From: Osmia lignaria lignaria
Lineage: Eukaryota; Arthropoda; Insecta; Hymenoptera; Megachilidae
Assembly (NCBI RefSeq): GCF_051020975.1
Contig: NW_027478161.1
Location: 4,836,001 to 4,900,000 of the forward strand
Direction: 5' to 3'
DNA: 64,000 nucleotides
Below are positions 38,122-51,643 of the stretch, in pieces. The stretch's first letter is position 1; the number at the start of each line of letters is the position of its first letter. The notes below the pieces were generated by a model, which ran no database searches, was not told the DNA's origin, and saw nothing but the letters and a program-made list of their open reading frames with translations. The translations under genes were made by a program, and so were the position numbers.

Positions 38122-40697
38122 TTGCAGATTTATCTCAAGGGAAGGGGCCTGACGGACATGTTTCGAGATATTTCTTCTTCTTGTTGTTCTTCTTCTGCAC
38201 AGCTAAACTGGAAGTGGAATTTCCAGCTCGCAATAGTGCAGAGTTATCTCAAAGAAAGGGGCCACGGTGTTTCTGTATCTCTATTATGTTGGTGCGGCTT
38301 CGGAACTTTTAAATATCTTGATATATCTCGAGAACTACGCATCTGATCAAAAAATATCATACAACATAAATAGTAGGAAACTTAATTCTCTACAAAAAAG
38401 GTCTCTCAACATTTTGCCATAGCTCGCTTCGTTTCCGAGATATTTGCACATTTATCTCAAGGGAAGGGGCCTAACGGACATATTTCGAGATATTTCTTCT
38501 TCTTGTTGTTCTTCTTCTGCACAGCTAAGCTGGAAGTGGCATTTGCGGCTCGCACTAGTGCAGAGTTATCTCGAAGAAAGGGGCCACGGTGTTTCTGTAT
38601 CTCTATTATGTTGGTGCAGCTTCGGAACTTTTAAATATCTTGATATATCCCGAGAACTACGCATCTGATCAAAAAATATCCTCGAACATAAAAAGTAGAA
38701 AACTTAATTCTCTACAAAAAAGGTCTCTCAACATTTTGCCATAGCTCGCTTCGTTTCCGAGATATATGCAGATTTATCTCAAGGGAAGGGGCCTGACGGA
38801 CATATTTCGAGATATTTCTTCTTCTTGTTGTTCTTCTTCTGCACAGCTAAACTGGAAGTGGCATTTCCAGCTCGCAATAGTGCAGAGTTATCTGAAAGAA
38901 AGGGGCCACGGTGTTTCTGTATCTCTATTATGTTGGTGCGGCTTCGGAACTTTTAAATATCTTGATATATCTCGAGAACTACGCTTCTGATCAAAAAATA
39001 TCATAGAACATAAATTGTAGGAAACATAATTCTCTACAAAAAAGGTCTCTTAACATTTTGCCATAGCTCGCTTCGTTTCCGAGATATTTGCAGATTTATC
39101 TCAAGGGAAGGGGCCTGACGGACATATTTCGAGATATTTCTTCTTCTTGTTGTTCTTCCTCTGCACAGCTAAGCTGGAAGTGGCATTTGCAGCTCGGAAT
39201 AGTGCAGAGTTATCTCAAAGAAAGGGGCCACGGTGTTTCTGTATCTCTATTATGTTGGTGCGGCTTCGGAACTTATAAATATCTCGATATATCTCGAAAA
39301 CTACGCTTCTGATCAAAAAATATCATAGAACATAAACTGTAGGAAACATAATTCTCTACAAATAAAGTGTCTTAACATTTTGCCATAGCTCGCTTCGTTT
39401 CCGAGATATTTGCAGATTTATCTCAAGGGAAGGGGCCTGACGGACATGTTTCGAGATATTTCTTCTTCTTGTTGTTCTTCTTCTGCACAGCTAAACTGGA
39501 AGTGGAATTTCCAGCTCGCAATAGTGCAGAGTTATCTCAAAGAAAGGGGCCACGGTGTTTCTGTATCTCTATTATGTTGGTGCGGCTTCGGAACTTTTAA
39601 ATATCTTGATATATCTCGAGAACTACGCATCTGATCAAAAAATATCATACAACATAAATAGTAGGAAACTTAATTCTCTACAAAAAAGGTCTCTCAACAT
39701 TTTGCCATAGCTCGCTTCGTTTCCGAGATATTTGCACATTTATCTCAAGGGAAGGGGCCTAACGGACATATTTCGAGATATTTCTTCTTCTTGTTGTTCT
39801 TCTTCTGCACAGCTAAGCTGGAAGTGGCATTTGCGGCTCGCACTAGTGCAGAGTTATCTCGAAGAAAGGGGCCACGGTGTTTCTGTATCTCTATTATGTT
39901 GGTGCAGCTTCGGAACTTTTAAATATCTTGATATATCCCGAGAACTACGCATCTGATCAAAAAATATCCTCGAACATAAAAAGTAGAAAACTTAATTCTC
40001 TACAAAAAAGGTCTCTCAACATTTTGCCATAGCTCGCTTCGTTTCCGAGATATATGCAGATTTATCTCAAGGGAAGGGGCCTGACGGACATATTTCGAGA
40101 TATTTCTTCTTCTTGTTGTTCTTCTTCTGCACAGCTAAACTGGAAGTGGCATTTCCAGCTCGCAATAGTGCAGAGTTATCTGAAAGAAAGGGGCCACGGT
40201 GTTTCTGTATCTCTATTATGTTGGTGCGGCTTCGGAACTTTTAAATATCTTGATATATCTCGAGAACTACGCTTCTGATCAAAAAATATCATAGAACATA
40301 AATTGTAGGAAACATAATTCTCTACAAAAAAGGTCTCTTAACATTTTGCCATAGCTCGCTTCGTTTCCGAGATATTTGCAGATTTATCTCAAGGGAAGGG
40401 GCCTGACGGACATATTTCGAGATATTTCTTCTTCTTGTTGTTCTTCCTCTGCACAGCTAAGCTGGAAGTGGCATTTGCAGCTCGGAATAGTGCAGAGTTA
40501 TCTCAAAGAAAGGGGCCACGGTGTTTCTGTATCTCTATTATGTTGGTGCGGCTTCGGAACTTTTAAATATCTCGATATATCTCGAAAACTACGCTTCTGA
40601 TCAAAAAATATCATAGAACATAAATTGTAGGAAACATAATTCTCTACAAAAAACGTCTCTTAACATTTTGCCATAGCTCGCTTCGTTTCCGAGATAT
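38122..40697 (+). repeat. 1288-bp (4-monomer) tandem duplication
   Basis: Monomers 38122, 38444, 38766 and 39088 recur as 39410, 39732, 40054 and 40376. Shared private marks are GTGGAATTTCC, TATCTCGAAG, ATATCCCGAG and AATATCCTCGAAC. The one coding-frame difference I found is AACTTATAAAT at 39088 against AACTTTTAAAT at 40376. Homology extends left into the tail of 37800 (AAACTGTAGG with CAAATAAAGTGTC), which matches the tail of 39088. Confidence 0.92.
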
Positions 40698-41341
40698 TTG
40701 CAGATTTATCTCAAGGGAAGGGGCCTGACGGACATATTTCGAGATATTTCTTCTTCTTGTTGTTCTTCTTCTGCAGAGCTATGCTGGAAGTGGCATTTGC
40801 AGCTCGCAATAGTGCAGAGTTATCTCAAAGAAAGGGGCCACGGTGTTTCTGTATCTCTATTATGTTGGTGCGGCTTCGGAACTTATAAATATCTTGATAT
40901 ATCTCGAGAACTACGCATCTGATCAAAAAATATCATAGAACATAAAAAGTAGCAAACTTAATTCTCCACAAAAAAGGTCTCTTAACATTTTGCCATAGCT
41001 CGCTTCGTTTCCGAGATATTTGCAGATTTATCTCAAGGGAAGGGGCCTGACGGACATGTTTCGAGATATTTCTTCTTTTTGTTGTTCCTCTTCTGCACAG
41101 CTAAACTGGAAGTGGCATTTCCAGCTCGCAATAGTGCAGAGTTATCTCAAAGAAAGGGGCCACGGTGTTTCTGTATCTCTATTATGTTGGTGCGGCTTCG
41201 GAACTTTTAAATATCTCGATATATCTCGAAAACTACGCTTCTGATCAAAAAATATCATAGAACATAAATTTTAGGAAACATAATTCTCTACAAATAAAGT
41301 CTCTTAACATTTTGCCATAGCTCGCTTCGTTTCCGAGATAT

Positions 41342-43917
41342 TTGCAGATTTATCTCAAGGGAAGGGGCCTGACGGACATGTTTCGAGATATTTCGTCTTC
41401 TTGTTGTTCTTCTTCTGCACAGCTAAACTGGAAGTGGCATTTCCAGCTCGCAATAGTGCAGAGTTATCTCAAAGAAAGGGGCCACGGTGTTTCTGTATCT
41501 CTATTATGTTGGTGCGGCTTCGGAACTTTTAAATATCTTGATATATCTCGAGAACTACGCATCTGATCAAAAAATATCATAGAACATAAAAAGTAGGAAA
41601 CTTAATTCTCTACAAAAAAGGTCTCTCAACATTTTGCCATAGCTCGCTTCGTTTCCGAGATATTTGCACATTTATCTCAAGGGAAGGGGCCTAACGGACA
41701 TATTTCGAGATATTTCTTCTTCTTGTTGTTCTTCTTCTGCACAGCTAAGCTGGAAGTGGCATTTGCGGCTCGCACTAGTGCAGAGTTATCTCAAAGAAAG
41801 GGGCCACGGTGTTTCTGTATCTCTATTATGTTGGTGCAGCTTCGGAACTTTTAAATATCTTGATATATCTCGAGAACTACGCATCTGATCAAAAAATATC
41901 ATAGAACATAGATAGTAGGAAACTTAATTCTCTACAAAAAAGGTCTCTCAACATTTTGCCATAGCTCGCTTCGTTTCCAAGATATTTGCACATTTATCTC
42001 AAGGGAAGGGGCCTAACGGACATATTTCGAGATATTTCTTCTTCTTGTTGTTCTTCTTCTGCACAGCTAAGCTGGAAGTAGCATTTGCGGCTCGCACTAG
42101 TGCAGAGTTATCTCAAAGAAAGGGGCCACGGTGTTTCTGTATCTCTATTATGTTGGTGCGGCTTCGGAACTTTTAAATATCTCGATATATCTCGAAAACT
42201 ACGCTTCTGATCAAAAAATATCATAGAACGTAAATTGTAGGAAACATAATTCTCTACAAAAAAGTTCTCTTAACATTTTGCCATAGCTCGCTTCGTTTCC
42301 GAGATATTTGCAGATTTATCTCAAGGGAAGGGGTCTGACGGACATATTTCGAGATATTTCTTCTTCTTGTTGTTCTTCTTCTGCACAGCTAAGCTGGAAG
42401 TGGCATTTGCAGCTCGCAATAGTGCAGAGTTATCTCAAAGAAAGAGGCCACGGTGTTTCTGTACCTCTATTATGTTGGTGCAGCTTCGGAACTTTTAAAT
42501 ATCTTGATATATCTCGAGAACTACGCATCTGATCAAAAAATATCATAGAACATAAAAAGTAGGAAACTTAATTCTCTATAAAAAAGGTCTCTCAACATTT
42601 TGCCATAGCTCGCTTCGTTTCCGAGATATATGCAGATTTATCTCAAGGGAAGGGGCCTGACGGACATATTTCGAGATATTTCTTCTTCTTGTTGTTCTTC
42701 CTCTGCACAGCTAAACTGGAAGTGGCATTTCCAGCTCGCAATAGTGCAGAGTTATCTCAATGAAAGGGGCCACGGTGTTTCTGTATCTCTATTATGTTGG
42801 TGCGGCTTCGGAACTTTTAAATATCTCGATATATCTCGAAAACTACGCTTCTGATCAAAAAATATCATAGAACATAAATTTTAGGAAACATAATTCTCTA
42901 CAAATAAAGTCTCTTAACATTTTGCCATAGCTCGCTTCGTTTCCGAGATATTTGCAGATTTATCTCAAGGGAAGGGGCCTGACGGACATGTTTCGAGATA
43001 TTTCGTCTTCTTGTTGTTCTTCTTCTGCACAGCTAAACTGGAAGTGGCATTTCCAGCTCGCAATAGTGCAGAGTTATCTCAAAGAAAGGGGCCACGGTGT
43101 TTCTGTATCTCTATTATGTTGGTGCGGCTTCGGAACTTTTAAATATCTTGATATATCTCGAGAACTACGCATCTGATCAAAAAATATCATAGAACATAAA
43201 AAGTAGGAAACTTAATTCTCTACAAAAAAGGTCTCTCAACATTTTGCCATAGCTCGCTTCGTTTCCGAGATATTTGCACATTTATCTCAAGGGAAGGGGC
43301 CTAACGGACATATTTCGAGATATTTCTTCTTCTTGTTGTTCTTCTTCTGCACAGCTAAGCTGGAAGTGGCATTTGCGGCTCGCACTAGTGCAGAGTTATC
43401 TCAAAGAAAGGGGCCACGGTGTTTCTGTATCTCTATTATGTTGGTGCGGCTTCGGAACTTTTAAATATCTCGATATATCTCGAAAACTACGCTTCTGATC
43501 AAAAAATATCATAGAACGTAAATTGTAGGAAACATAATTCTCTACAAAAAAGTTCTCTTAACATTTTGCCATAGCTCGCTTCGTTTCCGAGATATTTGCA
43601 GATTTATCTCAAGGGAAGGGGCCTGACGGACATATTTCGAGATATTTCTTCTTCTTGTTGTTCTTCTTCTGCACAGCTAAGCTGGAAGTGGCATTTGCAG
43701 CTCGCAATAGTGCAGAGTTATCTCAAAGAAAGAGGCCACGGTGTTTCTGTACCTCAATTATGTTGGTGCAGCTTCGGAACTTTTAAATATCTTGATATAT
43801 CTCGAGAACTACGCATCTGATCAAAAAATATCATAGAACATAAAAAGTAGAAAACTTAATTCTCTACAAAAAAGGTCTCTCAACATTTTGCCATAGCTCG
43901 CTTCGTTTCCGAGATAT
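41342..43917 (+). repeat. 5-monomer unit followed by a 4-monomer collapsed copy
   Basis: The first copy has monomers at 41342, 41664, 41986, 42308 and 42630. In the second copy 42952 matches 41342 (both with TTTCGTCTTC) and 43596 matches 42308, but only one E monomer lies between them. That monomer, 43274, has the front and entry sequence of 41664 and the rear of 41986 (GCGGCTTC, CTCGAAAAC, AACGTAAATTG, AAAAAGTTCTC). The copy at 41986 has a TAG in the open frame (GGAAGTAGC) that 43274 lacks. Confidence 0.85.
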
Positions 43918-46900
43918 ATGCAGATTTATCTCAAGGGAAGGGGCCTGACGGACATATTTCGAGATATTTCTTCTTCTTGTTGTTCTTCCTCTGCACAGCT
44001 AAACTGGAAGTGGCATTTCCAGCTCGCAATAGTGCAGAGTTATCTGAAAGAAAGGGGCCACGGTGTTTCTGTATCTCTATTATGTTGGTGCGGCTTCGGA
44101 ACTTTTAAATATCTTGATATATCTCGAGAACTACGCTTCTGATCAAAAAATATCATAGAACATAAATTGTAGGAAACATAATTCTCAACAAAAAAGGTCT
44201 CTTAAGATTTTGCCATAGCTCGTTTCGTTTCCGAGATATTTGCAGATATATCTCAAGGGAAGGGGCCTGACGGACATATTTCGAGATATTTCTTCTTCTT
44301 GTTGTTCTTCTTCTGCACAGCTAAACTGGAAGTGGCATTTCCAGCGCGCAATAGTGCAGAGTTATCTCAAAGAATGGGGCCACGGTGTTTCTGTATCTCT
44401 ACTATGTTGGTGCGGCTTCGGAACTTTTAAATATCTTGATATATCTCGAGAACTACGCATCTGATCAAAAAATATCATAGAACATAAAAAGTAGGTAACT
44501 TAATTCTCTACAAAAAAGGTCTCTTAACATTTTGCCATAGCTCGCTTCGTTTCCGAGATATGTGCAGATTTATCTCAAGGGAAGGGGCCTGACGGACATG
44601 TTTCGAGATATTTCTTCTTTTTGTTGTTCTTCTTCTGCACAGCTAAACTGGAAGTGGCATTTGCGGCTCGCACTAGTGCAGAGTTATCTCAAAGAAAGGG
44701 GCCACGGTGTTTCTGAATCTCTATTATGTTGGTGCGGCTTCGGAACTTTTAAATATCTCGATATATCTCGAAAACTACGCTTCTGATCAAAAAATATCAT
44801 AGAACATAAATTGTAGGAAACATAATTCTCTACGAAAAACGTCTCTCAACATTTTGCCATAGCTCCCTTCGTTTCCGAGATATTTGCAGATTTATCTCAA
44901 GGGAAGGGGCCTGACGGACATATTTCGAGATATTTCTTCTTCTTGTTGTTCTTCTTCTGCACAGCTATGCTGGAAGTGGCATTTGCAGCTCGCAATAGTG
45001 CAGAGTTATCTCAAAGAAAGGGGCCACGGTGTTTCTGTATCTCTATTATGTTGGTGCGGCTTCGGAACTTTTAAATATCTTGATATATATCGAGAACTAC
45101 GCATCTGATCAAAAAATATCATAGAACATAAAAAGTAGCAAACTTAATTCTCCAGGAAAAAGGTCTCTTAACATTTTGCCATAGCTCGCTTCGTTTCCGA
45201 GATATTTGCAGATTTATCTCAAGGGAAGGGGCCTGATGGACATGTTTCGAGATATTTCTTCTTTTTGTTGTTCTTCTTCTGCACAGCTAAACTGGAAGTG
45301 GCATTTCCAGCTCGCAATAGGGCAGAGTTATCTCAAAGAAAGGGGCCACGGTGTTTCTGTATCTTTATTATGTTGGTGCGGCTTCGGAACTTTTAAATAT
45401 CTCGATATATCTCGAAAACTACGCTTCTGATCAAAAAATATCATAGAACATAAATTTTAGGAAACATAATTCTCTACAAATAAAGTCTCTTAATATTTTG
45501 CCATAGCTCGCTTCGTTTCCGAGATATTTGCAGATTTATCTCAAGGAAAGGGGCCTGACGGACATGTTTCGAGATATTTCTTCTTCTTGTTGTTCTCCTT
45601 CTGCACAGCTAAACTGGATGTGGCATTTCCAGCTCGCAATAGTGCAGAGTTATCTCAATGAAAGGGGCCACGGTGTTTCTGTATCTCTATTATGTTGGTG
45701 CAGCTTCGGAACTTTTAAATATCTTGATATATCTCGAGAACTACGCATCTGATCAAAAAATATCATAGAACATAGATAGTAGGAAACTTAATTCTCTACA
45801 AAAAAGGTCTCTCAACATTTTGCCATAGCTCGCTTCGTTTCCGAGATATTTGCACATTTATCTCAAGGGAAGGGGCCTAACGGACATATTTCGAGATATT
45901 TCTTCTTCTTGTTGTTCTTCTTCTGCACAGCTAAGCTGGAAGTGGCATTTGCGGCTCGCACTAGTGCAGAGTTATCTCAAAGAAAGGGGCCACGGTGTTT
46001 CTGTATCTCTATTATGTTGGTGCGGCTTCGGAACTTTTAAATATCTCGATATATCTCGAAAACTACGCTTCTGATCAAAAAATATCATAGAACGTAAATT
46101 GTAGGAAACATAATTCTCTACAAAAAAGTTCTCTTAACATTTTGCCATAGCTCGCTTCGTTTCCGAGATATTTGCAGATTTATCTCAAGGGAAGGGGTCT
46201 GACGGACATATTTCGAGATATTTCTTCTTCTTGTTGTTCTTCTTCTGCACAGCTAAGCTGGAAGTGGCATTTGCAGCTCGCAATAGTGCAGAGTTATCTC
46301 AAAGAAAGAGGCCACGGTGTTTCTGTACCTCTATTATGTTGGTGCGGCTTCGGAACTTTTAAATATCTCGATATATCTCGAAAACTACGCTTCTGATCAA
46401 AAAATATCATAGAACATAAATTTTAGGAAACATAATTCTCTACAAATAAAGTCTCTTAATATTTTGCCATAGCTCGCTTCGTTTCCGAGATATTTGCAGA
46501 TTTATCTCAAGGAAAGGGGCCTGACGGACATGTTTCGAGATATTTCTTCTTCTTGTTGTTCTTCTTCTGCACAGCTAAGCTGGAAGTGGCATTTGCAGCT
46601 CGCAATAGTGCAGAGTTATCACAAAGAAAGAGGCCACGGTGTTTCTGTACCTCTATTATGTTGGTGCAGCTTCGGAACTTTTAAATATCTTGATATATCT
46701 CGAGAACTACGCATCTGATCAAAAAATATCATAGAACATAAATTGTAGGAAACATAATTCTCAACAAAAAAGGTCTCTTAAGATTTTGCCATAGCTCGTT
46801 TCGTTTCCGAGATATTTGCAGATATATCTCAAGGGAAGGGGCCTGACGGACATATTTCGAGATATTTCTTCTTCTTGTTGTTCTTCTTCTGCACAGCTAA

Positions 46901-47459
46901 GCTGGAAGTGGCATTTGCAGCTCGCAATAGTGCAGAGTTATCTCAAAGAAAGAGGCCACGGTGTTTCTGTACCTCTATTATGTTGGTGCAGCTTCGGAAC
47001 TTTTAAATATCTTGATATATCTCGAGAACTACGCATCTGATCAAAAAATATCATAGAACATAAAAAGTAGAAAACTTAATTCTCTACAAAAAAGGTCTCT
47101 CAACATTTTGCCATAGCTCGCTTCGTTTCCGAGATATATGCAGATTTATCTCAAGGGAAGGGGCCTGACGGACATATTTCGAGATATTTCTTCTTCTTGT
47201 TGTTCTTCCTCTGCACAGCTAAACTGGAAGTGGCATTTCCAGCTCGCAATAGTGCAGAGTTATCTCAAAGAAAGGGGCCACGGTGTTTCTGTATCTCTAT
47301 TATGTTGGTGCGGCTTCGGAACTTTTAATTATCTTGATATATCTCGAGAACTACGCATCTGATCAAAAAATATCATAGAACATAAAAAGTAGGAAACTTA
47401 ATTCTCTACAAAAAAGGTCTATTAACATTTTGCCATAGCTCGCTTCGTTTCCGAGATAT

Positions 47460-47780
47460 TTGCAGATTTATCTCAAGGGAAGGGGTCTGACGGACATATT
47501 TCGAGATATTTCTTCTTCTTGTTGTTCTTCTTCTGCACAGCTAAGCTGGAAGTGGCATTTGCAGCTCGCAATAGTGCAGAGTTATCTCAAAAAAGGGGCC
47601 ACGGTGTTTCTGTATCTCTATTATGTTGGTGCGGCTTCGGAACTTTTAAATATCTTGATATATCTCGAGAACTACGCATCTGATCGAAAAATATCATAGA
47701 ACATAAAAAGTAGGAAACTTAATTCTCTACAAAAAAGGTCTCTTAACATTTTGCCATAGCTCGCTTCGTTTCCGAGATAT
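47460..47780 (+). repeat. 321-bp monomer, 1-bp deletion shared with 53897
   Basis: TATCTCAAAAAAGGGGCC replaces TATCTCAAAGAAAGGGGCC near 47590. The frame shifts and runs on for 79 codons with an unrelated C-terminal part. The same deletion, together with GGGGTCTGAC and a GATCGAAAA rear, is found at 53897, 6437 bp to the right, so the two are very likely copies of one ancestral event. Confidence 0.9.
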
Positions 47781-50034
47781 ATGCAGATTTATCTCAAGGG
47801 AAGGGGCCTGACGGACATATTTCGAGATATTTCTTCTTCTTGTTGTTCTTCTTCTGCACAGCTAAGCTGGAAGTGGCATTTGCAGCTCGCAATAGTGCAG
47901 AGTTATCTCAAAGAAAGGGGCCACGGTGTTTCTGTATCTCTATTATGTTGGTGCGGCGTCGGAACTTTTAAATATCTTGATATATCTCGAGAACTACGCA
48001 TCTGATCAAATAATATCATAGAACATAAAAAGTAGGAAACTTAATTCTCTACAAATAAGGTCTCTTAACATTTTGCCATAGCTCGCTTCGTTTCCGAGAT
48101 ATTTGCAGATTTATCTCAAGGGAAGAGGACTGACGGACATATTTCGAGATATTTCTTCTTCTTGTTGTTCCTCTTCTGCACAGCTAAGCTGGAAGTGGCA
48201 TTTGCAGCTCGCAATAGTGCAGAGTTATCTCAAAGAAAGAGGCCACGGTGTTTCTGTACCTCTATTATGTTGGTGCAGCTTCGGAACTTTTAAATATCTT
48301 GATATATCTCGAGAACTACGCATCTGATCAAAAAATATCATAGAACATAAAAAGTAGGAAACTTAATTCTCTACAAAAAAGGTCTCTTAACATTTTCCCA
48401 TAGCTGGCATCGTTTCCGAGATATTTGCAGATTTAGCTCAACGGAAGGGGCCTGACGGACATATTCCGAGATATTTCTTCTTCTTGTTGTTCCTCTTCTG
48501 CACAGCTAAGCTGGAAGTGGCATTTGCAGCTCGCAATAGTGCAGAGTTATCTCAAAGAAAGAGGCCACGGTGTTACTGTACCTCTATTATGTTGGTGCAG
48601 CTTCGGAACTTTTAAATATCTTGATATATCTCGAGAACTACGCATCTGATCAAAAAATATCATAGACCATAAAAAGTAGGAAACCTAATTTTCTACAAAA
48701 AAGGTCTCTTAACATTTTGCCGTAGCTCGCTTCGTTTCCGAGATATTTGCAGATTTATCTCAAGGGAAGGGGCCTGACGGACACATTTCGAAATATTTCT
48801 TCTTCTTGTTGTTCTTCTTCTGCACAGCTAAGCTGGAAGTGGCATTTGCAGCTCGCAATAGTGCAGAGTTATCTCAAAGAAAGGGGCCACGGTGTTTCTG
48901 TATCTCTATTATGTTGGTGCGGCTTTGGAACTTTTAAATATCTCGATATATCTCGAAAACTACGCTTCTGATCAAAAAATATCATAGAACATAAATTGTA
49001 GGAAACATAATTCTCTACAAAAAAGGTCTCTTAACATTTTCCCATAGCTGGCATCGTTTCCGAGATATTTGCAGATTTAGCTCAACGGAAGGGGCCTGAC
49101 GGACATATTCCGAGATATTTCTTCTTCTTGTTGTTCCTCTTCTACACAGCTAAACTGGAAGTGGCGTTTCCAGCTCGCAATAGTGCAGAGTTATCTCAAA
49201 GAAAGGGGCCACGGTGTTTCTGTATCTCTATTATGTTGGTGCGGCTTCGGAACTTTTAAATATCTTGATATATCTCGAGAACTACGCATCTGATCAAAAA
49301 ATATCACAGAAGATAAAAAGTAGGAAACTTAATTCTCTACAAAAAAGGTCTCTTAACATTTTGCCGTAGCTCGCTTCGTTTCCGAGATATTTGCAGATTT
49401 ATCTCAAGGGAAGGGGTCTGACGGACATATTTCGAGATATTTCTTCTTCTTGTTGTTCTTCTTCTGCACAGCTAAGCTCGAAGTGGCATTTGCAGCTCGC
49501 AATAGTGCAGAGTTATCTCAAAGAAAGGGGCCACGGTGTTTCTGTATCTCTATTATGTTGGTGCGGCTTCGGAACTTTTAAATATCTTGATATATCTTCA
49601 GAACTACGCATCTGATCAAAAAATATCATACAACATAAAAAGTAGGAAACTTAATTCTCTACAAAAAAGGTCTCTTAACATTTTGCCATAGCTCGCTTCG
49701 TTTCCGAGATATTTGCAGATTTATCTCAAGGGAAGGGGCCTGACGGACATATTTCGAGATATTTCTTCTTCTTGTTGTTCTTCTTCTGCACAGCTAAGCT
49801 GGAAGTGGCATTTGCAGCTCGCAATTGTGCAGAGTTATCTCAAAGAGAGGGGCCACGGTGTTTCTGTATCTCTATTATGTTGGTGCGGCTTCGGAACTTT
49901 TAAATATCTTGATATATCTCGAGAACTACGCATCTGATCAAAAAATAACATAGAAGATAAAAAGTAGGTAACTCAATTCTCTACAAAAAAGGTCTCTTAA
50001 CATTTTCCTATAGCTGGCATCGTTTCCGAGATAT

Positions 50035-50355
50035 TTGCAGATTTAGCTCAAGGGAAGGGGCCTGACGGACATATCCGAGATATTTCTTCTTCTTGTTGTT
50101 CCTCTTCTGCACAGCTAAGCTGGAAGTGGCATTTGCAGGTCGCAATAGTGCAGAGTTATCTCAAAGAAAGGGGCCACGGTGTTTCCGTATCTCTATTATG
50201 TTGGTGCGGCTTCGGAACTTTTAAATATCTCGATATATCTCGAAAACTACGCTTCTGATAAAAAAATATCAGAGAACGTAAATTGTAGGAAACATAATTC
50301 TCTACAAAAAAGGTCTCTTAACATTTTGCCATAGCTCGCTTCGTTTCCGAGATAT
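50035..50355 (+). repeat. 321-bp monomer, CATATCCGAG deletion, first of three
   Basis: GACATATCCGAG near 50070 lacks one base relative to GACATATTCCGAG in related monomers. The same deletion is in 52610 (its 8-mer counterpart) and in 55506, which differs downstream in being C-like. The deletion therefore moved with the front half of a monomer and was joined to a different rear half. Confidence 0.88.
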
Positions 50356-51643
50356 TTGCAGATTTAGCTCAAGGGAAGGGGCCTGACGGACATATTCCGA
50401 GATATTTCTTCTTCTTGTTGTTCCTCTTCTGCACAGCTAAGCTGGAAGTGGCATTTGCAGCTCGCAATAGTGCAGAGTTATCTCAAAGAAAGAGGCCACG
50501 GTGTTTCTGTACCTCTATTATGTTGGTGCAGCTTCGGAACTTTTAAATATCTTGATATATCTCGAGAACTACGCATCTGATCAGAAAATATCATAGAACA
50601 TAAAAAGTAGGAAACCTAATTTTCTACAAAAAAGGTCTCTTAACATTTTGCCGTAGCTCGCTTCCTTTCCGAGATATTTGCAGATTTATCTCAAGGGAAG
50701 GGGCCTGACGGACACATTTCCAAATATTTCTTCTTCTTGTTGTTCTTCTTCTGCACAGCTAAGCTGGAAGTGGCATTTGCAGCTCGCAATAGTGCAGAGT
50801 TATCTCAAAGAAAGGGGCCACGGTGTTTCTGTATCTCTATTATGTTGGTGCGGCTTCGGAACTTTTAAATATCTCGATATATCTCGAAAACTACGCTTCT
50901 GATCAAAAAATATCAGAGAACATAAAAAGTAGGAAACTTAATTCTCTACAAAAAAGGTCTCTTAACATTTTGCCATAGCTGGCATCGTTTCCGAGATATT
51001 TGCAGATTTAGCTCAAGGGAAGGGGCCTGACGGACATATTCCGAGATATTTCTTCTTCTTGTTGTTCCTCTTCTGCACAGCTAAGCTGGAAGTGGCATTT
51101 GCAGCTCGCAATAGTGCAGAGTTATCTCAAAGAAAGAGGCCACGGTGTTTCTGTACCTCTATTATGTTGGTGCAGCTTCGGAACTTTTAAATATCTTGAT
51201 ATATCTCGAGAACTACGCATCTGATCAAAAAATATCATAGAACATAAAAAGTAGGAAACCTAATTTTCTACAAAAAAGGTCTCTTAACATTTTGCCGTAG
51301 ATCGCTTCCTTTCCGAGATATTTGCAGATTTATCTCAAGGGAAGGGGCCTGACGGACACATTTCCAAATATTTCTTCTTCTTGTTGTTCTTCTTCTGCAC
51401 AGCTAAGCTGGAAGTGGCATTTGCAGCTCGCAATAGTGCAGAGTTATCTCAAAGAAAGGGGCCACGGTGTTTCTGTATCTCTATTATGTTGGTGCGGCTT
51501 CGGAACTTTTAAATATCTCGATATATCTCGAAAACTACGCTTCTGATCAAAAAATATCAGTGAACGTAAATTGTAGGAAACATAATTCTCTACAAAAAAG
51601 GTCTCTTAACATTTTGCCATAGCTCGCTTCGTTTCCGAGATAT
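50356..51643 (+). repeat. 644-bp dimer duplication (TAG subtype plus subtype G)
   Basis: The pair 50356 and 50678 recurs immediately as 51000 and 51322. Both G copies carry TTTCCAAATATTTC and CTTCCTTTCC. The duplication lies inside the first 8-mer unit and is absent from the second (53575 is a different monomer), so it postdates or was lost from the 8-mer duplication. Confidence 0.85.

Larger units (their letters stand above)
33936..47137 (+). repeat. block V: subtypes E and F
   Basis: Subtype E has TTGCACATTTATC, CCTAACGG and GCGGCTCGCACTAGTG (34902, 36512, 38444, 39732, 41664, 41986, 43274, 45850, and an outlier at 54540). Subtype F has GACATGTTTCGAG (34258, 35546, 36834, 37800, 38122, 39410, 41020, 41342, 42952, 44562, 45206, 45528, 46494), often after CAAATAAAGT. 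Subtype B and subtype D are absent. E commonly follows F, which shows that the F-E pair is an amplification module. Confidence 0.85.
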
